Notes: generated by a model from the sequence alone, not told the origin. A stretch of 64,000 bases of DNA from Chlorohelix sp037138995 (GCF_037138995.1 NZ_JBAXHI010000006.1:1-64000); one strand, 5' to 3'; numbered from the stretch's first letter, positions 9,555 through 18,831 are shown. A program made the numbers and translations.

Positions 9555-10572
9555 TTTTTTCTTTATCCTCGCCACTCTGGAATTTCCAAATAACATATCC
9601 TGCTACAAGATTTACCAGATTCAACAATAAAATGAAACTACTAAGGCTTATAGCTTTTTCATGTAGATAGCCTAGTTTATCGAGGATTGCTATCAACGCC
9701 ATATCACGCGCGCCGATGCCCGCTACCGATACCGGAACAAGGCTTACAACTGTGGCAAGGCTGCTAACTGCCACTACCTCTAATGGGCTTAGGTTCATAC
9801 CCAACGCCAACGCCAACACCCAAATTCTAAACAGAGCCATTCCCGATGCTATCAAGGTTGCCCCGAAAGTGGGTACAAAATTCACCGGGCGTAGTTTTTC
9901 TTCCGCTTCCGCTTCTTCGCGCTGCAACTCGCGGTTGGACTTTGCCTTACGTGATAGTAACAGGCGCAGGGCTATATTCAGCAAACGAGTACGCATTGCC
10001 GGGAGTGATAATGCTATCAAACCCGCCAGCGTGCCGCCTAGCAGTAAGACTAATACCGGCAGTTCTCCCGCAAAATCCGCTCCCAGAAATAACAAACCGC
10101 TTGCCGCCAGTAAAATCAGCACTGCCACATCAAAAAGCCGATCTAACACTACTGAAACCATACCGCGCCCCAAAGGGTAGCCCATATCGCGCAGGTAAAA
10201 AGCCTTAATTGCATCTCCCGCTTGCCCCGGCGTAAAACTACCGGCAGACAAACCAATGGAATAAAGGCGGTAGGCTGTTTTAAAACTAAGCTTTATCGTC
10301 AGGTCTTTCAGGATAAGATTCCAACGCCATGCCTTGAAAGCTATAAGGGGGAATACCAGCAGAATTGATAGCACAACCAACCAGAGGTTAGCTTGGCGTA
10401 AATCATCCCAGATTTTAACCGGGTCAAGGTTCAGGCGAGTCAGGAAGAATATAAGAAGCGTAGTGCCACCTATTCTTACAATCCAACGCCAGAAACGAGG
10501 ATTAGTGTAGAACGGGCGACCTGTCACAGTCTTTTCAGAGCGTAATGAATAGCCCGGTTCATTATCACCCAT
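9544..10572 (-). CDS. Flippase-like membrane protein (UPF0104/LPG synthase TM family)
   Basis: About 342 residues, with multiple helices and the conserved SAGSFTPGQAGDAIKA and GIGARD motifs of the lysylphosphatidylglycerol-synthase transmembrane family (PF03706). These proteins flip or move lipid-linked substrates across the membrane. The TTG at 10584 is possible, but the ATG at 10572 has GAGGG just upstream and overlaps the preceding stop by 8 bp (ATGGGTGA), which is typical of translational coupling. Paired with a dolichyl-phosphate-mannose-synthase-like glycosyltransferase, it probably handles the polyprenyl-linked sugar made by that enzyme. A close paralog lies at 26087-27076, with the same motifs and a similar length. 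Confidence 0.85.
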   Translation of the reverse strand: MGDNEPGYSLRSEKTVTGRPFYTNPRFWRWIVRIGGTTLLIFFLTRLNLDPVKIWDDLRQANLWLVVLSILLVFPLIAFKAWRWNLILKDLTIKLSFKTAYRLYSIGLSAGSFTPGQAGDAIKAFYLRDMGYPLGRGMVSVVLDRLFDVAVLILLAASGLLFLGADFAGELPVLVLLLGGTLAGLIALSLPAMRTRLLNIALRLLLSRKAKSNRELQREEAEAEEKLRPVNFVPTFGATLIASGMALFRIWVLALALGMNLSPLEVVAVSSLATVVSLVPVSVAGIGARDMALIAILDKLGYLHEKAISLSSFILLLNLVNLVAGYVIWKFQSGEDKEKNAG

Positions 10573-11512
10573 TATCCCTCGCAATTCCTATTTGTTCTGA
10601 CATTAGCTTTTCGTGCGAGAGAATTTCAAGTAACTGGGTATCCACTTGTCCGATTCGTTCAAACCGAAGCGCGGCAATTTGCTCTGAAATTAGCCCAACT
10701 AGAAAGAATATTACTCCCATACTGATTAGCAACGCTGCTCCGTTTGGGATGTTACCACGTAACGCCACATTACCCACCCCGTATAGAAAGCCGAGTAGCA
10801 GCCACATAGCCGCGATAGGCAAGAAAACTTTTATCGGATTAAACAGGGCGATGATTTTCAGGATAATATTAATGAAACGGATGCCATCTCGAAAAAGGCG
10901 GATTTTGCTCTTGCTGCCTTTGGCGCGTTTATGCACCTTAATCGGCACGAATTTAACGTTGTAGCCGCTTTTGATAAAGCTCATGGTGGTAGTGGTAGGG
11001 TAGCTGTAGCCGTTGGGTAGGAGGTGGATAAACTCTAATACCTTTTCGCGTTTGAAACAGCGAAATCCGCTGGTTAAATCCGGTATTTTCATTTCTACCA
11101 AATAACTAGCTAAGCTATTGTAAGCCCAGTTTGCAAACCCGCGATGCAAACCCGCCTGTCCAGAAAAATCGCGTGCGCCAATAACTAAATCATACTGTCC
11201 CATATGTTCCAACAAACGGTCAATATCTTCGGGGCTATGCTGCCCGTCCGCATCCAGCAACAAAACTGCCTCGCGCGTGGCAGTACGAATTCCGCTCTTT
11301 ACCGCTGCTCCGTTGCCTTTGTTATAGGGGTGTCGTACAACCTTTGCGCCTTCACTAGCAGCCTCAAGGGCAGTGCGGTCATTAGAACCATCATCCACCA
11401 CAATAATTTCAGCGCGGGGTTTTATTTCACGGGTTCGTTTTACCACTCGCGCTATTGAGGCTTCCTCATTATAAGCAGGGAAAACTATGCTCAATTTGTC
11501 ATCAGAAATCAT
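10565..11512 (-). CDS. Family 2 glycosyltransferase, DPM synthase-like, with C-terminal membrane helices
   Basis: 315 residues. The GT-A fold opens with IVFPAYNEE, has VVDDGSND around residue 40 and a nucleotide-sugar/metal motif LLDADGQH near residue 85. Two C-terminal membrane helices (about 230-285) precede a short cytoplasmic tail. This is the layout of bacterial dolichol-phosphate mannosyltransferase or undecaprenyl-phosphate glycosyltransferase enzymes, which transfer a sugar from a nucleotide to polyprenyl phosphate at the inner face. It is first in an operon with a flippase-like protein and a dehydrogenase. The sugar is unknown. The ATG at 11512 has only a distant AAAGGA. Confidence 0.9.
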   Translation of the reverse strand: MISDDKLSIVFPAYNEEASIARVVKRTREIKPRAEIIVVDDGSNDRTALEAASEGAKVVRHPYNKGNGAAVKSGIRTATREAVLLLDADGQHSPEDIDRLLEHMGQYDLVIGARDFSGQAGLHRGFANWAYNSLASYLVEMKIPDLTSGFRCFKREKVLEFIHLLPNGYSYPTTTTMSFIKSGYNVKFVPIKVHKRAKGSKSKIRLFRDGIRFINIILKIIALFNPIKVFLPIAAMWLLLGFLYGVGNVALRGNIPNGAALLISMGVIFFLVGLISEQIAALRFERIGQVDTQLLEILSHEKLMSEQIGIARDNG

Positions 11513-11619
11513 GCGGTTGCGCTCTTTATCCTTTCAGCTACTGTATTATAACCGATTAATTATCCTTTAGAGTTTACCTAACTGTCAAACTGAGGTAAAG
11601 GCTGTTCAGGACTAGTGCA

Positions 11620-11770
11620 AGGTTGGAAAGGGGATGTAACCCCTACGGGTCACAGGCAGGCAGTGGAACGCCTGACGAGGTCTTAAGGAGTGCCAACCTT
11701 GAACTCATCCTCTCCGGCGGGTTATTGCCCTAAAATCGTTTCTTGCAACGCCCTAGTATCAGGTTGGAAA
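11620..11770. repeat. Non-coding repeat bounded by 10-bp direct repeats, upstream of the topoisomerase pair
   Basis: AGGTTGGAAA occurs at 11620-11629 and again at 11761-11770, bracketing 131 bp. Inside, 11697-11754 is nearly identical to 16514-16572 on the far side of the topoisomerase genes. The end TTGCAACGCCCT resembles the terminal repeats of the elements at 50639 and 54862. The rest of the 352-bp gap (11513-11864) is AT-rich; it holds a possible -10 (TATATT near 11796) and no visible gene. Confidence 0.6.
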
Positions 11771-11864
11771 AGAAGGCTAAAATTCGCCAAATCTGGTATA
11801 TTATCTATAGTGCTAAAAACATTAATTCTATTCCGCTTGTGGAAATAAGGAAAATTAAACCGTA

Positions 11865-13970
11865 ATGTCACAAAACTATAACGCCCAAAGCATAGAAGTT
11901 CTTGAAGGGGTAGAGGCGATACGCCGTAATCCCGGAATGTATATCGGAAGTACCGGTTCTCACGGGCTAGTCCATCTCATATACGAAGCCTTTGCCAACG
12001 CAGTGGATGAAGCGGTAGCCGGTCATGGCAATTGCATCACCCTAAGCCTAGACCTGCACACCGGCTGGGTAACGGTTGAGGACGAAGGACGAGGCATCCC
12101 CTTTGAGCTAAAAGAACACAAAGGACAGAAGCTACCCGCCGCCACCATTATCGTTTCGACCATTCACGCCGGGGGCAAGTTTGACAATTCTAAACAAACC
12201 AGCGCGTACGCTAGTAGCGGCGGTTTGCACGGGGTGGGTACCACCGCCATCAACGCCTTTGCCGAAGTGCTAGAACTAGACTCTTGGCGGGACGGGCAGC
12301 ATTTTAGGCAAACTTTCAAGCGTGGAGAACCCCAGCCGCACAAAATAGAGAAATGCGATAAAGCCAAACAAGGCACTCGCTTTCGCTGGAAGGCAGACCT
12401 CAAGCTCTTTGATGCCGGTTCCCACTATGACTTAGAACTTTTGGTGAGCCGCATCAAACCTGCTGCTTACCTCAACCCCGGACTGAAGATAGTCCTGTCC
12501 CTACACCAAGTGGGCGAAGAAAGCCCAAAGGTTCAGGAATTCTATTCTCAGCATGGACTGAGCGGTTATGTGATAGACCTACTCAAAGAACTGGAAGGCG
12601 CAGAAGCTCGCGCCCTATTCCCCCAACCCATCCTAATCGAGGGAGAGCGGGACGGGGTACAGGTGAACGCTGCCCTCCTCATAAGCGCAGAAAGCTATCA
12701 AACCACCATTCACAGCTACGCCAATTCCATACGTACCCGTGACGGCGGTACCCACGAAAGCGGCTTCAAAGCAGCGTTAACCCGCGTAGTGAATGAACAG
12801 TCTGCCAACGGTATTACCAATAGCGCAAACGCAGCCAAAAGCAAAGTGGTAGCAAAGGGCAAAGCTAAGAACGGTAAAGCCCCCTCCAAAAGCCAACCGG
12901 TCAGCTTCAAGCCGGAAGTAATCCAACAGGGCTTGTACGTAACAATCGCCATAAAGCTGGCTAGACCGCAGTTCCAGAGCCAAACCAAAGATAGGCTCAG
13001 TTCGGCAGAGGTGGAAGGCATAACCCGTAGCATAATAGGGCAGGGGCTATCGGATTGGTTTAGCGCAAATCCAAAACAGGGGAACGCTTGGCTAAAACGC
13101 ATCGAAGCCTCGCAGAAAGCCCGCGAGGAAGCCCTACATTATGAGGAACTTGCCCGCGCTGCCGCCAGAGACAAAGGTGGACTACTCATAGACAAAGCCA
13201 TCTCAGACAAGTTTGTGCGTTGCGCCAGTAAAAGCCCGGCGGAAAGCGAAATCCTGATAGTGGAAGGAGACAGCGCGGGTGGCAGCGCGGTACAGGGGCG
13301 CGATGCTAAAATCCAAGCCATCCTAAAGCTGAGAGGCAAGCCTTTGAACGTAGCAGGGGCTAAACTCAGCACAATAGTGAGCAATCAAGAAATCTTAACC
13401 CTACTGAACGTGCTAGGAACAGGCTTTGGCAGCAGTTTTGACCTATCAAAGTTGGCTTTCCACAAAATAATAATAATGAGCGATGCCGATGTGGACGGAT
13501 TACACATCCAATGCCTCCTACTGACTTTCTTCCACGAAATGTTGCCGGAACTTATCCGACAGGGGCATATCTATATCGCCCAACCCCCTCTCTATAAAGT
13601 CACCTACAAAAAGCAGGACATCTGGCTTTTGGACGATGCAGCCAAAGACCAATGGCTTAGGCAGCACCGGGATGCCATCGGGCTGGCGTTTAAGCGGTTC
13701 AAAGGACTGGGGGAGATGAACCCACGTGAACTAAGAGAAACCACCCTTGACCCGGCACGGCGCACCCTGCTCAGAGTGACAATCGAGGAGGCAGATTTAG
13801 CCAGTAAGCTGGTGCATCAACTGATGGAGAGCAAAGATGCCGGAGTTCGGAGAGAGTTTCTGGAACAGTTTGGAGGCGGTTGGCTGGCTCCGACAATGCC
13901 TTCTATCGGCAAAACCTCGACTGAATCGACAACCGCAGGCAAAGCGAAGAACGCGAAGGGAGTGGCGTAG
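11865..13970 (+). CDS. Type IIA DNA topoisomerase subunit B (GyrB/ParE-like)
   Basis: 701 residues, the ATPase subunit of a gyrase or topoisomerase IV. The GHKL ATPase domain shows RRNPGMYIG, the Asn/Asp helix EAFANAVDEA (usually D-N-S-x-D) and DEGRGIP in place of the more usual DNGRGIP. Later come the transducer domain and a TOPRIM domain with VEGDSAGGSA and the acidic SDADVDG. The C-terminus has the GLGEMNP motif. A basic low-complexity insert lies near residues 318-345 (AKSKVVAKGKAKNGKAPSKS) in the transducer. The small departures from consensus suggest a second, diverged copy, with the housekeeping gyrB elsewhere. It is directly followed by subunit A. The pair is bracketed by 58-bp direct repeats, and its C-rich codon use looks unlike that of its neighbours. 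Confidence 0.9.
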   Translation: MSQNYNAQSIEVLEGVEAIRRNPGMYIGSTGSHGLVHLIYEAFANAVDEAVAGHGNCITLSLDLHTGWVTVEDEGRGIPFELKEHKGQKLPAATIIVSTIHAGGKFDNSKQTSAYASSGGLHGVGTTAINAFAEVLELDSWRDGQHFRQTFKRGEPQPHKIEKCDKAKQGTRFRWKADLKLFDAGSHYDLELLVSRIKPAAYLNPGLKIVLSLHQVGEESPKVQEFYSQHGLSGYVIDLLKELEGAEARALFPQPILIEGERDGVQVNAALLISAESYQTTIHSYANSIRTRDGGTHESGFKAALTRVVNEQSANGITNSANAAKSKVVAKGKAKNGKAPSKSQPVSFKPEVIQQGLYVTIAIKLARPQFQSQTKDRLSSAEVEGITRSIIGQGLSDWFSANPKQGNAWLKRIEASQKAREEALHYEELARAAARDKGGLLIDKAISDKFVRCASKSPAESEILIVEGDSAGGSAVQGRDAKIQAILKLRGKPLNVAGAKLSTIVSNQEILTLLNVLGTGFGSSFDLSKLAFHKIIIMSDADVDGLHIQCLLLTFFHEMLPELIRQGHIYIAQPPLYKVTYKKQDIWLLDDAAKDQWLRQHRDAIGLAFKRFKGLGEMNPRELRETTLDPARRTLLRVTIEEADLASKLVHQLMESKDAGVRREFLEQFGGGWLAPTMPSIGKTSTESTTAGKAKNAKGVA

Positions 13971-13972
13971 CC

Positions 13973-16486
13973 GTGGCAAAACAAACCGCCTTTGATTTTA
14001 ATCAGACCGGTCCGGTCAAACCGGTGGAATTTCACGAAGTGTTCGGGCAAAACTACGGGCAGTACGGCTTGTACGTTGTGCAAGACCGCGCATTGCCTGA
14101 TGCCCGTGATGGACTAAAACCCGTCCAACGCCGCATCCTTTACACCCTTTTTGAGGGACGCTACCTAGCTTCCGGTCCTCACCGCAAAAGCGCAGAAATC
14201 GTGGGGAAAGTATTGGGAGACCGCCACCCACACGGGGATAGTTCAGTGTACGATGCCATGAGCAGAATGGCGCAACCCTTCAGTTTGCGCTACCCCTTGA
14301 TAGACGGACAGGGCAACTGGGGAGCAAGTGACGGAAGCCCGGCAGCAGCCTACCGCTACACCGAAGCCCGGCTTACCCCTCTGGCAGAAGCGCTTCTGTC
14401 CGAAGACATCAAAAAGGAAACCGTACCGCTCCTAACTACCTACAAAGAAGACCCAAAAGTGGTCGAGCCTATGTACCTACCCGGTCACATCCCTCCTTGC
14501 GTCAACTCAATTGACGGAATAGCGGTGGGCATCTCCACCACCGTCCCGCCTCACAACTTAGGGGAAAGCCTGCGGGTGAGTATTGCCATGTTGGATGCGG
14601 GAGTGCTAGAAGGAAATAGCTTTTCTATCGAACAGCTAATGAGCTACCTACCCGGTCCTGACTTCCCAGAAGGCGGTAGAATAATGGTGTCAGGCGGCGG
14701 AGTACGGGAATATCTGGAAACAGGGAGGGGACGCTTCATCATCCGCGCCAACGTAGTACAAGAGCAACTCACCCCCACCAAAAGAGCATTGGTCATCACC
14801 GGCTTACCTCCCATTGGGCGCGATAAAGTCATCGCCTCCATCATAGATTCTATCAACGAACGCAAACCCGGTACCGAGGGACTGGTCGCCGAACCCCCGC
14901 TGGACGAAACCAACGAAGAACGCACTAGAATCGTGCTGGAACTGAAGCGAGAGGCAAACCCGGCGGTAGTATTGGAAAGCCTGTACCGGCACACCCTCTT
15001 ACAGATAGCCGTGAGCGCACAACTTTACTTCCTATTCGCCCCCAAAAGCCACCTGCAAGCCCCCGCCACTATTCCCAAACAAGTGGGAATGGTGGAACTC
15101 TTGAGTTACTGGTTACACCACCAACTAGATGTATTGGAAAGAAGGCTCACCTTTGAACTGAACCAATACCGAGTGCGTCTTTCAACCGTGGAAGCCCTCA
15201 TAGTCGGCGCAACCCATGCCCAGCAACTCGTCAGAATCTTCCAAGAAGCGGATGGCAAAGCGCAGGCTAAGCTCATCCTTCAAAACAAATACAATCTGAC
15301 CGAAGAACAGGCTGAAGTAATTGCCAATATGAGCTTGTCACAGGTAACACGCCCCGATGCCGGGCGGTATCAAGCTGAAAGAACCGAATTAATTACCAGA
15401 ATAGAGCAGCACGAAGAATTGCTGTCCTCTCGCCCGAAGTGCATCAGCCTACTCAAGCAAGAGTTACGCGAAACCGAGAAAAAGTTCGGGGATGGGCGGC
15501 GCACTGTGATAGACGGGGCTAAACTGGTTGGTACTGACGTAGTGGAGGAAGTAGCGCAAGCAAATGTCAGGGAACCGCTAACCCTCGCCCTGTACACTGA
15601 CGACACCCTCAAAGCCACCAGCCCTGACCAATTCGGGGCGAAGGGCAAAGCTCACAAAAGTGATGAGAGCTTGGCGAGTTTGTGTGCAGTTGCGCCGGAC
15701 GCTTTCGTCTTGGCTGGCACCAACAAGGGGCGCATCTTCAGCCTACCAGTGGAGAAATTGACGCTTACCACTCGTAACGGGAAAAGTGAGAGTATAGCAC
15801 GCCATCTGAAACTGGAGGCAGGAGAACGGGTAGTGCAACTCTTGGCAGTACCCGGTTCAGCCTTTGGCGAAGGAGCAGCCCCCTTGTATCTGGTAGAGTT
15901 CTCGGCGCTTGGCAAAGTCAAAAAAACCCCCGTGAGCGAATACCGCAGTGTGAACGGGGCGGGCTTAGGCAGTTTGAAACTAGCTGAGGGAGATGAGGTT
16001 ATATCCATCATGTTTAGTAACGGGCAGGGCGAATACCTCCTGACTACCAACACCGGGCAGACCCTACGCTTCGGGGATGACAAGCTCAACCCACAAGGTC
16101 GCATCGGGTTGGGGCAGGTAGCAATGGCTCTAAACAAAGGAACGCGCATAGTAAACGCCCATCACTGGTCGGGAGGAGATGAGGGGAAAGCCTTTCTGGT
16201 GATACTCAGCAAGCAGAACGTTATCAAGAAAACAGCCTTGACAGAATACCCGGCAAAAGGTCGTGCTACTGGCGGGGTGGCGACCACCGGACTGGTGGTA
16301 GGAGATAGTATTGTCGCCACTTGGCTTGCCAGAGGGGAAGTAACCCTGCTGGTAGTCGCTGAGAGTGGAAACCTGACCCTGAAAACCTCCACCTTACCCA
16401 CGCTACCTAGAGCGCGAAAAGGTCAGCCGCTAGAGGAACTGACCGGACTTGTAGGAATGGCTAGAATTATACCGATGGCGTTTTAG
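13973..16486 (+). CDS. Type IIA DNA topoisomerase subunit A (GyrA/ParC-like)
   Basis: 837 residues, starting GTG two bases after the stop of the B subunit, so the two are co-translated. The breakage-reunion domain has KPVQRRIL, HPHGDSSVYD (quinolone-region residues Ser90 and Asp94) and the catalytic Tyr129 in RYTEARL. The C-terminal third, from about residue 530, is a beta-propeller-like region with repeated short blades. I see no canonical GyrA box, only degenerate G/K-rich turns, which favours ParC-like or relaxed activity over true supercoiling. With the upstream gene it would form a heterotetramer that passes DNA duplexes. Gyrase or topoisomerase IV cannot be settled from sequence alone. 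Confidence 0.9.
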   Translation: MAKQTAFDFNQTGPVKPVEFHEVFGQNYGQYGLYVVQDRALPDARDGLKPVQRRILYTLFEGRYLASGPHRKSAEIVGKVLGDRHPHGDSSVYDAMSRMAQPFSLRYPLIDGQGNWGASDGSPAAAYRYTEARLTPLAEALLSEDIKKETVPLLTTYKEDPKVVEPMYLPGHIPPCVNSIDGIAVGISTTVPPHNLGESLRVSIAMLDAGVLEGNSFSIEQLMSYLPGPDFPEGGRIMVSGGGVREYLETGRGRFIIRANVVQEQLTPTKRALVITGLPPIGRDKVIASIIDSINERKPGTEGLVAEPPLDETNEERTRIVLELKREANPAVVLESLYRHTLLQIAVSAQLYFLFAPKSHLQAPATIPKQVGMVELLSYWLHHQLDVLERRLTFELNQYRVRLSTVEALIVGATHAQQLVRIFQEADGKAQAKLILQNKYNLTEEQAEVIANMSLSQVTRPDAGRYQAERTELITRIEQHEELLSSRPKCISLLKQELRETEKKFGDGRRTVIDGAKLVGTDVVEEVAQANVREPLTLALYTDDTLKATSPDQFGAKGKAHKSDESLASLCAVAPDAFVLAGTNKGRIFSLPVEKLTLTTRNGKSESIARHLKLEAGERVVQLLAVPGSAFGEGAAPLYLVEFSALGKVKKTPVSEYRSVNGAGLGSLKLAEGDEVISIMFSNGQGEYLLTTNTGQTLRFGDDKLNPQGRIGLGQVAMALNKGTRIVNAHHWSGGDEGKAFLVILSKQNVIKKTALTEYPAKGRATGGVATTGLVVGDSIVATWLARGEVTLLVVAESGNLTLKTSTLPTLPRARKGQPLEELTGLVGMARIIPMAF

Positions 16487-16513
16487 GTTGTAAGGGGGGC
16501 GCAAGTGGTGTCC

Positions 16514-16572
16514 CCTTGAACTCATCCTCTCCAGCGGGTTATTGCCCTAAAAACGTTTCTTGCAAAAGCCCT
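16514..16572. repeat. Direct-repeat partner of 11697-11754
   Basis: 59 bp, nearly identical to 11697-11754 in the same orientation (shared CCTTGAACTCATCCTCTCC, GCGGGTTATTGCCCTAAAA and CGTTTCTTGCAA; a few mismatches). It starts 28 bp after the stop codon of the A subunit and ends TTGCAAAAGCCCT, the same end as the element at 54862. Confidence 0.75.
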
Positions 16573-16591
16573 GACAACTATATTTACCTTC

Positions 16592-16620
16592 TTGACAAAC
16601 TTACTTATCTAAGCTATTCT
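16592..16620 (+). promoter_or_regulatory. Promoter of the PIG-L deacetylase gene
   Basis: TTGACA (16592-16597), a 17-bp spacer and TATTCT (16615-16620), about 80 bp before the ATG. An inverted repeat ATTCTT/AAGAAT overlaps the -10 at about 16617-16630. The match to sigma-70 consensus is good for the -35 and fair for the -10. Confidence 0.5.
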
Positions 16621-16700
16621 TGATAAAGAATGATGAGTATGTTGATATATATACTCATATTAACTTCTGATTTAATCAATTTTTTGAGGGCATTGGTTTT

Positions 16701-17513
16701 ATGGGTGCAATAAAGAAACAGGATAAACTTCAGGGCAGAGCTAGGATTTTGGCAGTGCTATCCCACCCGGATGATGAGACTTTTCTGATGGGTGGAACCT
16801 TGGCGCATTATGCTCGATATGGGCATAAAGTGCAAGTATTGTGCCTTACTGGGGGCAATCAGGGAAAAAATGCGCTTTCTCATCTTTCCGAATCCTGTTC
16901 AATTGCAGCCATTCGCCGTCTGGAACTAGAACAGGCTTGCCGAATGTTGGGAGTAGAGCTTCTATCGGTACAGGATTTACCCGATGGTAAGCTGTCCGAA
17001 CTGGGCGTTACCAAACTGGCGGGGGTTATTGCACCGTTTCTCCACAGCTTTCAGCCTGAAATTGTCCTGACCTTCGGACCGGACGGCTTGACCGGGCATC
17101 CTGACCATATCGCTACCAGTAAGGCTACTACCTTAGCTTTTAATCGAACCGCCCCTACTGGGGCTGCCCTTTTCTATGCGGGTTTGTGCAGAAGCCTAGT
17201 CAAGAGTTTGAGCAACCGTATGGAAGGAAGTTTGGAAAACATCCCCTTGAAATTGGTAGGGCTTCCCGATGAAAAGTTGCCTTTCAAAATAGACATACAC
17301 CAAACCAACCGCTGTAAATGGGAAGCGCTAACCTGCCATCGCACCCAGTCAGGCAGTTTTGCGAGTTTAAATCAAACTGACCTGCAATTGTTAGGAGAGT
17401 ATGAATACTTTCGGCTGGCGCGGGTGGCAGGAAAACAATGGCTGCCTTATCAACCTGCCAACGACCTTTTGCAGGTTCTCGATAGATTAGAGGAAATCGA
17501 GGCGGTAGCTTAG
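16701..17513 (+). CDS. PIG-L family (LmbE-like) zinc deacetylase
   Basis: 270 residues. The zinc-site motif S-H22-P-D-D-E near the N-terminus and GHPDH (His133/His136) mark the PIG-L/LmbE family of N-deacetylases. These remove acetyl groups from GlcNAc-type sugars in mycothiol, bacillithiol, glycan and antibiotic pathways. The next gene is cysteine synthase, so a link to a cysteine-containing low-molecular-weight thiol is tempting, but no ligase gene is present and the two are separated by a repeat. The substrate is unassigned. The ATG is preceded by GAGGG at some distance. Confidence 0.85.
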   Translation: MGAIKKQDKLQGRARILAVLSHPDDETFLMGGTLAHYARYGHKVQVLCLTGGNQGKNALSHLSESCSIAAIRRLELEQACRMLGVELLSVQDLPDGKLSELGVTKLAGVIAPFLHSFQPEIVLTFGPDGLTGHPDHIATSKATTLAFNRTAPTGAALFYAGLCRSLVKSLSNRMEGSLENIPLKLVGLPDEKLPFKIDIHQTNRCKWEALTCHRTQSGSFASLNQTDLQLLGEYEYFRLARVAGKQWLPYQPANDLLQVLDRLEEIEAVA

Positions 17514-17540
17514 TTGCAAGTTCGGAAGATGCCGAAGGTC

Positions 17541-17610
17541 GCAAGGGGTGTCCCCTTGAGTCGCCCTCTCTCTCATCTTCTCCGGTGGGGTGCAGCAGGT
17601 TACTGACCTA
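17541..17610. repeat. Third, diverged copy of the 16.5-kb repeat
   Basis: It shares GGTGTCCCCTTGA (17547-17559) exactly with 16507-16519, and a looser CTCATCTTCTCCGGTGGGGT part. CAAGGGG/CCCCTTG forms a tight hairpin. It lies in the 164-bp gap between the PIG-L gene and cysK. Confidence 0.5.
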
Positions 17611-17677
17611 GTAGCTTAGATTGAATTAACATCAAAATAAACCAGTTTTTATTAAGTTTATAAGAAGGAGACCGAGA

Positions 17678-18673
17678 ATGAGTACAACTGAGGCAACTGA
17701 TAATCTGGTAGCACGGCGCAAACGCAAACCCAAAATTGCCCAAAATGCTATCGAACTGTTGGGAAATACACCGCTTGTGCGCTTAAACAAGGTGACTGAT
17801 GGTGCGGTTGCAAATGTTTACGCCAAACTTGAGGCTTTTAATCCCGGTTTCAGCGTAAAGTGCCGCATCGGCGTGGCGATGATTGAAGACGCAGAACGCC
17901 GTGGTGTGCTGACTAAGGATACCATTATCATAGAACCTACCAGCGGCAACACCGGTATTGCGCTGGCTTGGGTTGCAGCAGTAAAAGGGTACAAACTGAT
18001 TTTGGCTATGCCTGAAACAATGAGCATTGAGCGGCGCATTTTACTCAAGGCTTATGGGGCGGAATTGGTACTCACACCCGGCGCAGAAGGTATGCCCGGC
18101 GCAATTCGCAAAGCAGCCGAATTGTTGGAAAGCACTCCTAACGCATGGACTCCCCAACAATTCAAAAACCCGGCAAACCCTGAAATTCACCGTAACACTA
18201 CCGCTCTAGAAATCTGGGATGATACAGACGGTCAGGTGGACATTGTAATCGGTGGGGTAGGCACCGGCGGCACCATCACCGGGTTAGCGCAAGCGCTTAA
18301 AGAAGCTAAACCCAGTCTGAAAGCGATTGCGGTTGAGCCTTCTGCCAGCCCGGTATTGAGCGGCGGCAAGCCCTCTCCTCACAAAATTCAGGGCATCGGA
18401 GCGGGTTTCGTGCCGGATGTGCTGGAATTGGGGCTAATAGATGAGATAGTGCAGGTGTCGAATGATGATGCCATAGCCACAGCGAGAGCCATCACCTTGC
18501 AGGAAGGTTTGTTAATTGGTATCAGCGGTGGGGCAGCGGCTTGGGCGGCTATACAGGTAGCAAAACGACCAGAAAACTCTGGCAAAAATATTGTAGTAAT
18601 TTTCCCAGACACTGGAGAGCGTTACCTAAGTACGCTTTTATTTGCCGATATTCGGGAAGGGCTTCAGGTTTAG
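17678..18673 (+). CDS. cysK: Cysteine synthase A (O-acetylserine sulfhydrylase)
   Basis: 331 residues, a PLP enzyme making L-cysteine from O-acetylserine and sulfide. The PLP lysine is K61 in GFSVKCRIG, the same motif as in enterobacterial CysK. The substrate loop PTSGNTGIA and the phosphate-binding GGVGTGGTITG are intact, and the C-terminal SGGAAAWAA is present. An N-terminal basic extension of about 20 residues precedes the fold. Length is slightly above the usual 310-325. AAGGAG sits well before the ATG. A strong terminator follows at 18695-18746. It provides cysteine alongside the trans-sulfuration enzyme at 59047-60246. Confidence 0.95.
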   Translation: MSTTEATDNLVARRKRKPKIAQNAIELLGNTPLVRLNKVTDGAVANVYAKLEAFNPGFSVKCRIGVAMIEDAERRGVLTKDTIIIEPTSGNTGIALAWVAAVKGYKLILAMPETMSIERRILLKAYGAELVLTPGAEGMPGAIRKAAELLESTPNAWTPQQFKNPANPEIHRNTTALEIWDDTDGQVDIVIGGVGTGGTITGLAQALKEAKPSLKAIAVEPSASPVLSGGKPSPHKIQGIGAGFVPDVLELGLIDEIVQVSNDDAIATARAITLQEGLLIGISGGAAAWAAIQVAKRPENSGKNIVVIFPDTGERYLSTLLFADIREGLQV

Positions 18674-18694
18674 CCTAAATCCCTTGAAATCTGG

Positions 18695-18746
18695 AGGTCA
18701 AGTTTATTTTCCTAACACACATGGAAAATAAGCCTGACCTTTTTTA
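18695..18746 (+). terminator. cysK: Rho-independent terminator after cysK
   Basis: AGGTCAAGTTTATTTTC (18695-18711) pairs with GAAAATAAGCCTGACCT (18724-18740), a 17-bp stem with one mismatched stretch and a wobble, followed by TTTTTATTTT. It separates cysK from the convergent bchH. Confidence 0.85.
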
Positions 18747-18831
18747 TTTTCACAAAGGGAGAAGACTTTAGCAAAAGTGAGACAGAAACCTTTTTTGCCG
18801 TAGCCTCCCCCTGTACCTCATCATAATAAAA

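Noticed and set aside
11513..11864. Small gene in the gap upstream of the topoisomerase genes
   Set aside because: No frame with a ribosome site and more than a few dozen codons; the segment is made of repeat modules.
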